NCBI GenBank assembly: GCA_015501585.1 | Contig: JADNRY010000041.1 | Location: forward strand, 62,001-126,000 | Direction: 5' to 3' | Length of the DNA: 64,000 nt | DNA from: Rhodocollybia butyracea | Taxonomy: Eukaryota; Basidiomycota; Agaricomycetes; Agaricales; Omphalotaceae | In this document: one piece after another, positions 47,128 to 60,438 of the stretch | Layout of the letters: each line of letters starts with the position of its first letter | How positions within the stretch are numbered: the stretch's first letter is position 1 | Notes under the pieces: model-generated | Databases searched by the model: none | Told to the model about the DNA's origin: nothing | Seen by the model: only the letters and a program-made list of their open reading frames with translations | Position numbers and translations under genes: made by a program

Positions 47128-49376
47128 TCAAAAGATGGCCAACTTCTCGGAATGGATTGCGTCATCCTGCAGCTTTTCTCCATATTGATTCGGAGCAACA
47201 TCGAATACATCGACATCAGTGGTGGCGAATTTCCTTGCGCTGACGCCCCGTTCGAACAAAAGATCCAATTCAGCAAAGGTGCGACCTTGTGGCTCTGGAA
47301 CCCGAAAGTAGGTGTATATGATACAGAAAAAACAAATCGCGCCCTACAGTGGAGCTGGATGAACAATTTTTTGGTGAAGCATTGAAAGAGAACAACGAAC
47401 CCAGAAAAAGCCAGCAAAATTGCCCCAGTTCCATGCGCTGGGGTTTAGCATGTATGGGGTGAGCACGCTACACACGATGGCCACAATATTGCTGGGAAAC
47501 ATTAGCAAAAGCTTGGTAAAACGGTTACCGGATATGATATCTTACTAGAGATTCCTTCCAAGCACAACAGTCTTGATTTGCAGCCGTCGAGTCGAAAGTT
47601 CGGCTACCAGCGAGTAACAGACAGTGCCCACTGTAAGCTGGTAGAACATCGCCCAAATAAGCATGATACTGCCAGTGGCAAGTGATGCCTCCTTTTGATG
47701 TTCATGCGGGACGAGTCCGAGGAAGCCAAGGATGAAAAGCATTGTGCAAAGACCACATAGACCCCACAGGTAAAGTGATCTATTCGATGTTTGTATTCCA
47801 TTTACAGGTGGTCATTGAAACTTGGGGTAGACTGACCTTCGACCAATGCCACGACTCATGAGGAACCAAGCGCCGAATACTCCAAAACAGTTGATGCTGT
47901 ATTGTCCTAAGGCGAAGTCATAAGCCTTGGCGGGGGCTAGACCAGCCTGTTCTAAGAAATATCTGGCTACAAGTGTCAGAAGGTGTCAGAAGTTCACTTG
48001 AGAGGGGGTAAACATACGAAGAATACCCCGAAAATGAATTTCCACTCAAGTTTTGAACTATGCGGCGGATAAAGTCAGAATGCATCATATATTTCAGCAT
48101 TTATACTCACTGGCCCAAACCATGCAAACGATCTGTTGCTTAATCAGTAACTAGAAAGCAGTATGTAGATCGCAACTCGCCTCAGTTCGACGCAAATCTG
48201 TCCCTTTAAAGCAGTCAAGGTATGTTGCACCACTTGTAATCTAGGACAGTAACGTTTGTCAGTAGTATGAACCAATGAAATTTCAACATACCTTCTCCTC
48301 CAACGCAGTAGTGTGGACCATCATTGCAACCGTTTCTTCGGCATCAAAATCGCTTTCCTTATTCTTGCTGGTCAAACGAAGGAGAGAGTGTTTTGCTTCT
48401 TCAATCCTTCCTTTCCTAACAAGCCACCACGGGCTTTCCGGAGCCAATGCAATCCCGACAAGAAGAGGGACAGGCCACATCCATTGAAGGCCGTACGGAA
48501 TACGGTACGCCCATTGATCTGTCCGGCCCAACATAGATTTAATTACCCCAATGCCAATGACTTGACCGAGACCCCAACAGAAGTTCACGTAGGTGGTCAG
48601 ATAACTAGACAAAATGTCAAACCAAAGCCTGGACCTGCACGATATTCAACTAACCCACGCAATGCCACAGGGCAGACTTCAGATGCGTATGTGATCGTGA
48701 GTGTTTGAAAGACTCCCCAACTGGAAGAAATCGGTCTCAGGGGTACTCGATGGAAGGAGGGAATTACGCACGGGATTCCACACAAAACTTCGGCTACTTG
48801 CAGCGAGATGACCGATTGGGCAGTGAAGAAAATAGCAGTAAACGCAATGATCAAGGAAAGACAGGTCATTACGGTGTAACGGTATCCAAAGCGTTCCGAA
48901 ACATAGCCGTTTATGAATAAACCAATTATTTCACCGCAATTTGCGCCCTTGGTAGAGTTAGCAAGAGTAAACCACGGAACTTTGTCCTTATGTCTACTCA
49001 CATTGGCCAATCCCGCTTGCCAGCTAGCTGGTACCTGGTATGTGCCATCGGATAATTGTTGGCCGTATTTCTTGTTGAATTGAGGGAAGCCATCTGTTTC
49101 CCCAGGTACAATAGTTAGTAAATGTCAACATCGGAACCATCAGGCGGACGTACAAAAGTTACTGAGGAGACATAGATCATAGCCTTCCATACAAATGCAG
49201 GTAGAAATGAGGATGCTCCAACCGATTGCTTTGGGATATAGCCTCAGACCCTCAAGCAAAGTCATCTTATGCTCCTTGTCCGTCGCCATCTTTGCATTGT
49301 TGATAACATCCTCCATGGACTTGGAACCGTTGACTTGGGTATCCGGAAGGGAGGAGAGAGGTTCTTCAGCGTGCAT
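47128..49376 (-). CDS. MFS sugar porter, alpha-glucoside/maltose permease type
   Basis: Read leftwards from ATG 49376 (MHAEEPLSSLPDTQ) to TGA 47128-47130 with several introns. A cytosolic N-terminus is followed by twelve predicted membrane segments. Landmarks are AIGWSILISTCICMEGYDL (TM1), NGYVSERFGYRYT, a sugar-porter RxGRR-like loop, [24 protein letters not shown] (PESPR-like entrance), APESPWWLVRKGRIEEAK after TM6, GQYSINCFG (TM7), and a C-terminal YFRVPEPQGRTFAELDLLFE. This order is that of fungal maltose/alpha-glucoside proton symporters of the plasma membrane. No glucosidase or regulator gene is seen next to it. Confidence 0.85.
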
Positions 49377-49565
49377 CTTCGAGGTATAGTGTATTGCCAC
49401 GGGTTAGCTGCTAGATGGTAAGGCAGGACGCGAAGATGTCACCGTGAAGTGGGGAGTAGATGAAGGAGCGACTCCGCTTTTAATCTATACCGTATTCAAA
49501 TTATCCCACATAAAACTTTCGCGTGACCTTCTTGCTACGCACGCGACAGCGAGGTCAGTTGACTC

Positions 49566-49696
49566 TCTGAGCTTGCCAATGTACGAAGTGATACTCAAGG
49601 TTCGGAGGTTCGTCCCGGAACTGGTACTCTGAGCTTGCCAGTGCTAATGCTGCGAAGTGATACTCAAGGTTCGGAGGTTCGTCCCGGAACTGGTAC
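49566..49696. repeat. two tandem copies of a 62-69 bp unit
   Basis: Copies at 49566-49627 and 49628-49696 share TCTGAGCTTGCCA and GAAGTGATACTCAAGGTTCG through CCCGGAACTGGTAC; they differ mainly by a 7-bp insertion and one base. It lies 190 bp upstream of the sugar porter start codon. Confidence 0.75.
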
Positions 49697-49769
49697 CTCG
49701 GCCGCAAGAATATTTGTTTGGGGCTTGATCCGAACCTCCTATACTCCGGGGAACGAGAGAAAACGCACT

Positions 49770-49925
49770 ACATTCGTGTACATCGCGGCAGTTTATAACT
49801 TAACTTCACTCTATATAGTGGAGTCCCACAAGGGAACAGCCGGACTCTAACAGAAAGAGAGTGAAGCAGCGAAGTCGAATCACAAAAGGTAGACTCCCGA
49901 AGTAGAGTTTTTAAAAGAACCGCTA
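49770..49925 (-). mobile_element. LINE 3'-end fragment
   Basis: On the minus strand it matches the 3' UTR of the full LINE in order: CGGGAGTC, TCG...TCGCTGCTT, then CCGGCTGTTCCCTTGTGGGAC (compare 6541-6600). The fragment is 5'-truncated, as LINE insertions usually are. Boundaries are approximate. Confidence 0.5.
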
Positions 49926-50301
49926 CGTATAGTCGTAGTAGATGGTCTGTTTTGTCCTCATCATCTGATAAATCCTGAAACCCCAGTTCGGAACGAAAAA
50001 ATGGACCGTTCGCGAAGCTAGTGTTGCCGTCGGCCAAAAGGCAAGGTCAGGCTGACCACCCTCTCCCATCAAGGCGGCCAAGTAAGGCCCAGTAGCGCCA
50101 GGTAGCGCCCCAGTGGTACCTTAATAATGCTTTTGTTGCGGCTGAAGTTATTTTGCGTCACCATTAGATTCCCGAATTCGGGGGCCGTCAACAAAGTACG
50201 GTATCACCTGGTATCACTACGCTTATCAATCTAATGCAGATTCATGAGTATTCTTCTATACACGACCGACAGATGATTCTGTAGCAACGTATCACATCCA
50301 T

Positions 50302-53300
50302 TCATGAAAGTAACTGCCCAAGGGCAGCCACATGAGTCTCTCGTTTCTGAACGAGGTCCGCATGCAAGACCGAAGTTCTTAAATCAGACTCAGACTGTTA
50401 GCCCAAAAATTAGCCCCAAAGAAACATCAACAAGGGCGAGATATGCATACAGAACAACGTACCTGTAAAAGCTTATCAGCCTCCCACATCCTAGTAGGTA
50501 GATTCTCCAGCGCAACATATACAGCAGGGATAGATTGACAGCACAGAAGCTCAGCCTCATTGTTGCGTAGAATCGCCAGTGCAACTCGAAACAAGACATC
50601 AAGACCGTCTACGAGAAAGACGTCCCAAACACGAAACAAGGTCTTGTAAAGAAAAGTCATTATTGAGCTCATAAATGCGAGCCCCCAGCTTGACTCGACT
50701 CACCTCAACTGGCAAACAATCCGTAAAGAGTGACAAGAACCACGAAAAGCATATTGCCGGTAGGTCAACGCCGAGATTGTTAAGATGGTCGTAAAGCTTG
50801 GGGAGATATTCTTGCACATAATCCAATAGTATAAGAGGACATGCTCTCGAAGGCAGGAGCGACGGCGAGAAAAACTCTTCAGGTAAAATCCGTTCAACGA
50901 GGGCGCACAGGACCCAGAACGCCTCTTCTTCATCAGCATGAACAAGCAAAAGAGTCGAAGTTACTAGGTTCATGCCTTGACAGTACCCCACGGCTGGATT
51001 TCGTCTAAAAATAAGATCAAACCTCGGAAACAATTGAAAAAAACCTTAAACTCACCGACTGTATGCAGTCAACACTCTTCTCAACTTATCCACTCCAGCC
51101 CCATCACCCCCAAAAAATACATTCAATGGCATTGTCCTTCCCACATCCTTCTCAATGTCCATCAACACACCAGCTCCCTCTCCACTCTTCACTAGCTTCT
51201 CCTTCTCGACTTCCGCCAATAAATCTCTAAACACCCCCGGCTCCCTCATCTCCAAACCCGCACTACACTCCAACCAAACTTTACTTCGATAAACCAACGG
51301 TATTCCCTTCCGCACCAACTTTGCAAAATCTTTCCTCTCACCTGTATTTGCAGGTAACCCCAATTGCGCGAAGCCAATCAACCCCTCACTATGGTCGAGC
51401 TCATCTTCTTCCCCTGCTTCGTATGGTTTAACATCAAGCCCGAGTAGCGTTGCAGCAATACTGCCTCCACTTCCAATCCCACCCAACGCCGATGCCGATT
51501 TCATTGATTGACTCTGTTGCGCCCTGGCTTTAGCTGTACTCCGCTGCTTCACAAAAGCATCCCAGTCCTTCCTCTGAGCATCCTGTCTTCTGTCATGGAT
51601 CAATGTAAGATCATTGAGCAGACGCCGCACAGTATTCGGACATGCGTGGGGTGGACTATCGGGGTTGATAGACAAGACAGATGTTGTGGAACATGTTAGT
51701 GACGATGGGACGACGGGGGTAGTCGAGGGTGTTGTGGAATTCGCTGTTGAAAGACGATTTCGGGATTGGGAGGATGAGCGAGATTCGGACTCGGAGTGGG
51801 GGTTTTTCGAAGAAGAATCAGCAGTTGTAGGTTTGGAATGAGTCGTTATGGTGCTTTCCACGCTTTTTGTATCGTCTCCAGCATCATTTTCCTCCGCCTC
51901 AGCTTCCATCGAGTCATTTTCATACTCACCACTCCCAGGCTTTTCTGGTCCATTCCCGTCTCCATTACAATCACATCCTTCCTTGACGATGTCGATAGCT
52001 CTCTTCCTTTTGTGACTGCGATGCCCATCCTTTTTTCCTTCTTGTTCTTCGGAATCCGAATCGGGCCACGTGTTATCCTCCTCCCTGTCTGCAATTTTCA
52101 CCCCTGTCAAACACGCCGGAGCAGTACATCCACAAAATCTTGCTCTCAACAGGAGCAAAACGTCGTATTGGGATACATCGTACATGAACCCGTATCGGTC
52201 TGTCAACAGTGACAACCCTCTGGATCCAGGCATGTTGGGCAAACCCGGAAGAGAAAATGAGAACCTCCTTGCGGCCGAAGGCGTCAGTGTTCCAATTCCC
52301 ATTCCGGGACTGATCTTACTCGCACTGATATCATTGATATCAAATCTAAAATTCCGCGACGTTAAAGGAGTATACGTCCTCGACAAACTCGATAGATACT
52401 GTGTTGGAGGTTTCGCGTGCGTCGGGATGATGTTTTCGAGTGGGTTCGAACTTGCGACACCAGCACCGCCATTGGGCTTGGACCCGATGGCAACACCACT
52501 GGCCTTTCCTTTCCAAGAGAAGCCACCGGAGAAGCCACCGAATATCGACGGAGAAGGAAGAGGTACGATGTTCTTCAAACCTCCTGCTTTGCGCGACGCA
52601 GGAGTGGGTTTGATGGTGACAGTGCTAATACTTGATTCACGTCCTGTGCCTTGACTGATACCAGCACCAAGCGCACGCGAGAGTTTCTTCGCTGCATCGT
52701 TTGAAGCCGTCGAACCGAGAACACTCCCAGTCGCTGTTTCAGCAACAGAGCCGTCGCCTGTGCTTGTTCCCCCAAGTGATGCAGACGAAGTCACGCGGGC
52801 ACCAGATATGATGAGAGACGTTGCTTTCTCCTTTCCTCCTTTCCTCTTCAATGTCGTAGATCTTGGATCCTTAAACACGACGCCCTCAGCTCTCGCATTC
52901 CGTATTAAGTCCATGGCGAGAGATTTAATCAATGCACCACATTCGCGAGGATCGCTGAGGATCGAGGAAGGATCAGACGTCATGACGCGGGTAGCATTGG
53001 CGATTGCACGGAGGGTTGAACCTTGAACGAGCAGGACTGGGAGGGCTACATCAGACGAGGAAAGGTTCGACGAGGAAGGATTCGATGACAGTGCAGTTCC
53101 TGATGGACCAGAAGGTGAAGATGTAGTAGTGCTCGTCTCCATGGACAGATGCGGAGGAGCAGGTAACCCAGGTGAGGCAAGCGATGAAGTCAGAAGCCCA
53201 GTAGTGGATGAGCCACCTGTATACGTTGTATTGGTCGTATACGTGGTCCGTGCCGATCGTATAGAAACGTTATCAGACGGAATATCGTCGCCTGTCTGAG

Positions 53301-54605
53301 GGTCACTAGGCGTCGCAGTGTTTTCATCATCTGCTGAGATATTATCTATTTCGGGTAGACGCTCTCGCCCAGGATTCAATATTGATATACCCAGCGTGCC
53401 AAACACACTTTTTGCAGTTTTGCGGCGCTGGTGTCGGGTGTGAGCTCCTGGTCGCGGGCTAGGCGCATGCTCGGCGGTAGCAACTTCTGAGACAGAAACA
53501 GTACGAGCATGAGGCGCGCGTTTGCCCCATAATGAACCCATCCAGTCGCCGATGGTATTCGTGGAATGGTCTGAGCCAACAGAAGCAGCCGAGCAGGAGT
53601 GATAGTGAGTGGGTCATCTTTCGACACAAGGGAGGTTCCGGAAGTTTCGGAAACGATGGAAGCCGTGTCATCGAGACTTTTATCGTGTCCGTCGAGGTTC
53701 GGTGATGAGGGAATTGGCGTTAATATTGGTAAAGATACTTGGTCTTCGATAGCTTCTGAAAGCGAATCCGCAAGAGACTGGTAACGATGTTAACCCTAGG
53801 AAATAAAAAATATTTGATTGAGGCTAACCATATGGCTGACTTGTTTTCGAATCTGAAGCCGAGGGTCTCCGTCATCGTCTCCGAAAATCCGCCTAACAAC
53901 GCGTCTAGTAATTTCGCGCTCTTCCTTGGTCTTCAATTCCCTAACTGCCTGATCGGCTTTAGTTCTTCTAACTTCTTCCTTCTCCACCAATGCTTTTCTA
54001 CTCTGTTCAAGATCTAGTCTCACTTTGGACAGGTTATGCAGCGCAGCTGATAACACACGTAAGGCTGAATGATAAGGATGTGAGGAGACTTCTGCTGGAC
54101 TTTCGGAGACGCTAATAGCAGCTATGGCAGACTGAATCGCTTCGTCAGAGTATTCGTGCCATTTTGTTGTTAGGACTCGAGATGTGATAGCAGGGCTGAG
54201 TTCATTTGTTGTTTCTACAAAGTCATTCATCGAATGTTGTGGCTCTTCTGAGCCAACAATAATGAGTGGTGGTGTCCCTGGTAAAGATCTGTCGATATCA
54301 TTGAAAAACGAAGCCAGGCTGCTGCCGTCTCCGTCTAGTGATTTCCGTCTCACAGATTTTGCCAGTCTCCGTACACTTCCATGGTCCCGGTCTAAATCTC
54401 CATGTCTTTCAAGTTGGGCTTTTAGCGTGAAGTAGCTTGTAGAAGGCGGTGTATTATTATCATTGTTGGAATTACCACCTGAAGTGTTACTGAGAAATCG
54501 GCTTTTACGAGAACGTGAAGAGGAGCTGGGAGCAGCATTTGAATCGAAAGAAAGCGGATGGGAATGAACGGGCGTAGAAGAAACCGAAGCTGGTGAGGAT
54601 GCCAT
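50302..54605 (-). CDS. TBC-domain Rab GTPase-activating protein
   Basis: Read leftwards from ATG 54605 (MASSPASVSSTPVH) to TGA 50302-50304. A long, low-complexity Ser/Thr/Pro N-terminus with a short coiled part (LDLEQSRKALVEKEEVRRTK) and an acidic middle (EAEAEENDAGDD) leads to the TBC domain: GIPLVYRSKVWLECS, MDIEKDVGRTMPLN (the IxxDxxRT motif with the catalytic Arg), VGYCQGMNLV (the YxQ motif with the catalytic Gln), FSWFLSLFTDCLP and RVWDVFLVDGLDVLFRVAL. It would accelerate GTP hydrolysis by a Rab in membrane traffic. A frame change near 53540-53600 (SATGW versus GDWMGSLWGKR) must be an intron I could not fix. The last exon reads SESDLRTSVLHADLVQK. Confidence 0.8.
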
Positions 54606-54829
54606 GTCAAGGCATCGTTCGAGCGCTAAAGTCGGTCGCAGGCTAGTAGGGTTAGATTTTGGAAATGTCAAAGCGTCATGTATTCAACTTTATCTGTTAC
54701 TAGTGCTAGCAGTAGTAGTTTTTCCGATGTTCAAATCCTTAGTAGATCATGCATGTTGGAGTTACTCCTACGTTATCGCATTCCTCACTTGGTATTCCCT
54801 CACGTGTTAGTATGTCGGTTTACTATCAC

Positions 54830-54989
54830 TCAGTTGTTTCTCCACTACTTGTGTGAACATCTGAGGGTAAGTCATTATAGTATTATCTACCTAGCTACCT
54901 ACTGACTTATACTACAGTCTTACTTGTATTTGTCGTTCTCGTCTAGATATATTCAGCTGTTTCTCCGCTACTTGTGTGAACATCTGAGG
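54830..54989. repeat. direct repeat, 37 bp, 123 bp apart
   Basis: TCAG[T/C]TGTTTCTCC[A/G]CTAC followed by TTGTGTGAACATCTGAGG occurs at 54830-54866 and 54953-54989. A second motif, CTTACTTGT[A/G]TTTGTC, also recurs at about 54919 and 54990, so a unit of about 120 bp was duplicated. Confidence 0.7.
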
Positions 54990-55189
54990 CCTTACTTGTG
55001 TTTGTCATTCAACTCGTCTAGTCTTATCCTCCAAGTAACGACTCCGAAAATGCACCTAAACTAGTCTGACTCGATAGAGTCTAGTTTAGGAATATTTTTG
55101 AGAGCATCCTTGGTCTTGTTATCAATTGGTTTTTAAATTTTCCTGCCAGTTTGTTGATTTTTTGTAATCTTATTTCTCGTTGATTGTAG

Positions 55190-55471
55190 TGGTAGTAGTA
55201 AATTACGCGGCTCCGCCATCCAGCAGGGTCCCACGAGGGAACAGCCGGTGGTGAACGATAGACTTCGATGATGCCGTTTGTGAATTCCCTTTTGGTCTAG
55301 TTGCATGGGGCGATAATTGGGTAGTCGTATCTGAGTCATGACGAAGGCGGCGCTTGGGATAAGTTCTAGTGAGGTCTCTTCGCTCACATTTACCCTATTG
55401 AGAGCATATCTGCACGATAAAATACAACGGGTCTCCGAATGGGGCAACATCTTTCGAACGAAATTACTCAA
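55190..55471 (-). mobile_element. LINE-like remnant with conserved 3' hairpin
   Basis: The minus strand is open for over 100 codons (KMLPHSETRCILSCRYAL, then MTQIRLPNYRPMQLDQ), then carries CCGGCTGTTCCCTCGTGGGAC, the motif seen at the 3' end of the full LINE, and a CTA-rich simple tail (TTTACTACTACCACTAC). The protein part does not match ORF2 of the full LINE by eye, so it may come from a related element. Confidence 0.45.
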
Positions 55472-55860
55472 AGCGCACCGCGTTAATATCTTAGGGTTCT
55501 CTTAAAAGCGAGCGTCTTCCCGAGCGCGAGATGCGCTTAAGGTCGAACTCTGTGTCCTCTTGTGAGGGATATGGAGCATATCACCAGCATGGAAATATAT
55601 CGACGAGGCTTGAAAGGCTCTCAATCATCATCTGTTTTCCACCTCTCGATTGAAGGTCTAAAACAACCAAACGTATCACGCACTTTCCAGAAACTAACAA
55701 CCTGCGCAACGTTTACGTATTCAGTGAAAAGTTGGGTTAATCCAGTAAAAGGATGAGAAAGAGGCTGTGTGTGAACTAGAACGTCAAGATGATATTAACT
55801 ATTAGGTTACAACGTATCCGGCAACATAGAAAGTTATTCAGGTCCATATAAGAAACACAA

Positions 55861-58234
55861 CTACTCGGCCATTTGACGGAATTTATCCTGGATCTCTGCG
55901 TGAAGGTCGTCCAACTTTTGCTTCACATTGTCCTTGCCTTGCGACGGAGACTATGGAAGCAAAACGTTAGCACTATTCCATCCTTAGAAGCAGCATTTGA
56001 CGCAAATCACATACCTCGAACTTCATCTGCGATAGCTTGAACATGAGATCAGAAGCCGAATCTTTAATCTTGTTAAATGTCATGTCACTTTGGCTAACAA
56101 GTTTCAGTGCAGAATCGTGGAAGCCGACGAAATTTTTCATCATGCCACTGGTCTTGTAGAAGGGGCAAAATCTATCATACTCGCTCATCCCGTTCTGCTG
56201 CAGGAAATCATCCTTCAGCATACGAGCAACCTCAAGAGTGATCTTGTCGCTCTCGCCCAAGGCACTCTTTCCGACTAGCTGCACGATTTCGGCGAGATCC
56301 TCCTCTTTCTGCAGGATCTCCTTGATTTTCGATCGCAGCTCAACGAAACCAGGCTCCGTTTTCTCGTAATAGGGTTCGAGAACCTTGGTGTATTTGGAGT
56401 ACGACACAGACCAGTTGACGGAGGGGAAGTGTTTTCTCTGGGCAAGCTTCTTGTCGAGACCCCAGAAGACTTGCACGATACTGAGTGTGGCAGAGGTGAC
56501 AGGATCTGAAAAATCACCACCGGGAGGTGATACACTGTGGAAAAAGGCTTGAACTCTTTCTCAAGATGTAGCAGATGCGGGGGACGTACGCTCCGACGAT
56601 GGACACGGTGCCTTGCCTTTGAGGATTGCCCAAACACACTACCTTTCCAGCACGCTCGTAGAAACTCGCTAGCTTGGTACTGAGATACGCAGGGTACCCA
56701 GAGTCGGCAGGCATTTCAGCTAAACGACCAGATATTTCACGAAGAGCTTCAGCCCAACGGGATGTCGAGTCAGCCATCATTGCCACGTTTGTTCCCTGGT
56801 CACGGAAGTACTCTGATAGTGTAATACCAGTGTAGATAGACGCTTCACGAGCAGCGACAGGCATGTTCGAGGTGTTTGCGACCAAAGTAGTACGCTTCAT
56901 GATGGGTTCTTCACGGTCTCCGACCTCCATGGTAAGCTGAGGGAACTAACGGACAGTAAGCGCTGCACATCTGAGGCAGTATCCAAGCTCAGACATACCT
57001 CCATCAGTACTTCAGCCATCTGGAAAATGATGTAAAAATTGTAGAGACATTGAAGCAGGCAGAGGACAGACCTCATTACCACGTTCACCACAACCGACAT
57101 AAACAATGATATCGCTGTTGGAGAACTTGGAAAGTGCTTGTGAGATGACAGTTTTGCCACAGCCGAATGCTCCAGGAATGGCGGTTGTACCTCCTTGTAC
57201 ACAACTTGAAACAAATCAATACAAGATCGAGTAGTAAGAAGATAGACTGTACGGGAAAAGTGCATCTAGGATACGCTGACCAGTCAAAAGAGGATAGTCG
57301 GCAGTTTGCTTTTCTTTCACTGGACGGGGTGCACGGACAGGCCAAAGTTGCATCATCGTGTGTTTTGCGGTTTTGCCTTCGAACTCGGTTTCAAGAATAA
57401 TATCCTAGAATACAGTTGGTCGATGATCATTGCGAAGAATATTGTATGATACGCACATCCACTGCATAGCTGCCTTTCTCAGCGATGTTTGTGATGGTAC
57501 CAAGAGCCCGAGGGAAAGCATGATCTTGTGGTTATCCACTAGCGAGTTTTCGTAGACAGTACCAAAGATATCACCCCCTGATATATGGTCACCAACCTTC
57601 AAAATCTAGACGTTAGCAGGCGCAAGTGCATAAGGATCGTGTAGGATCTCACAGAGAAAGATGCTGGGTTAAAGTCCCATTGTAAAGAGCGGTCTAAAGC
57701 ATCCGTGTTGATTCCACGGGGAATGTAAATCGATTTAGACAATTCTTGGATGGACTGGTAGTCGGATCGTAAGCGAAATACAAATCAGCAAAGACTGAAC
57801 ATACTCGTAACGGCCGCTGAATACCATCGACAATGTTACCCATCAAGCCTAGAAGCGGATTAGACATGCTACAACCTAGTTGATAATATCGTACCAGGAC
57901 CAAGTTCAACACTCAGAGGCTTGCCAGTTCGCAGCACCGGGTCACCAACGGTTACACCAGATGTCTCTTCGTAGACTTGTATGGTCGCCTTGTCGGCCTC
58001 GATACGGATAACCTCTATAATTATTTAAGTAAATTTCTCTCAAGCCCTGTACACCGTACCTCCAACGAGTTCGTCGTGACCAACTCGAACAAGCTCATAC
58101 ATAGCAGCTCCGATCATGTTCTCGGCAACGACGACAGGACCAGAAACACCGAAAACTGAACCAAATCTGCTTTCACGGTCCTCATCGGATACCTTTGGGA
58201 GATCCCGTTTAGCGTTTTGAAGAGCACCAGCCAT
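55861..58234 (-). CDS. VMA1: V-type H+-ATPase catalytic subunit A
   Basis: Read leftwards from ATG 58234 ([20 protein letters not shown]) to TAG 55861-55863 with about eight introns. Landmarks: [37 protein letters not shown], the subunit-A-specific non-homologous region ([20 protein letters not shown]), [15 protein letters not shown], the P-loop [47 protein letters not shown] and [13 protein letters not shown]. It hydrolyses ATP in the V1 sector to acidify vacuoles. No intein or homing endonuclease interrupts the P-loop region, unlike S. cerevisiae VMA1. It is head-to-head with RPT1. Confidence 0.95.
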
Positions 58235-58372
58235 GGCTGTACAATGTAAAGATAATGAAGCTCTAGCGCTTCAGAGATGTGTCATGAACCACGTGCTACT
58301 ATTCGCAGAGACGCGTCACCTTCATTTCGTTCACTTCGTTTTACCACTTCCACCACTACTCTTACTGAAATC
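58235..58372. promoter_or_regulatory. 138-bp bidirectional promoter, VMA1 / RPT1
   Basis: Start codons at 58234 (minus) and 58373 (plus) diverge. The plus side has a pyrimidine-rich leader (CCACTTCCACCACTACTCTTAC) next to the RPT1 ATG. No TATA box is evident. Confidence 0.55.
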
Positions 58373-60245
<1,873 letters not shown>

Positions 60246-60438
60246 GTCACTTTAAATTTCTGTTCCGATCTCAAATTGACCTTTATTTGTTGGATCATAG
60301 ACCGCTTTATCAAGTGTACAACTAGACAGACATCTTGTATCTTTATTCCTTGTTGTTTCGTAATATACTACTTATTATTGTAGAAGTTGTAAGCGCCCGT
60401 GAGTGAGTCATTGAAAATGATCTTGCACTTGCACCAGA

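Larger units (their letters stand above)
49377..50301. other. promoter of the sugar porter plus repeat debris
   Basis: No gene. It contains a tandem repeat (49566-49696) and a LINE 3' fragment (about 49770-49925), listed separately. Confidence 0.5.
54606..55860. other. intergenic with repeats and a LINE fragment
   Basis: No gene supported. It holds a direct repeat pair (54830-54989) and a LINE-like remnant (55190-55471). Confidence 0.5.

Noticed and set aside
47005..47385. 126-codon plus-strand frame
   Set aside because: It is antisense to the conserved C-terminal exons of the sugar porter and has no domain.
51846..52654. Several frames of 80-194 codons on both strands within the TBC gene
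   Set aside because: They are shadows of the long low-complexity coding exon of the TBC protein.
49398..54671. Longer frames starting at non-ATG codons (49400 GTG, 54671 TTG; also 29705 TTG)
   Set aside because: The first real ATG codons (49376, 54605, 29633) give normal N-termini; non-ATG starts are not needed here, unlike LINE ORF2.
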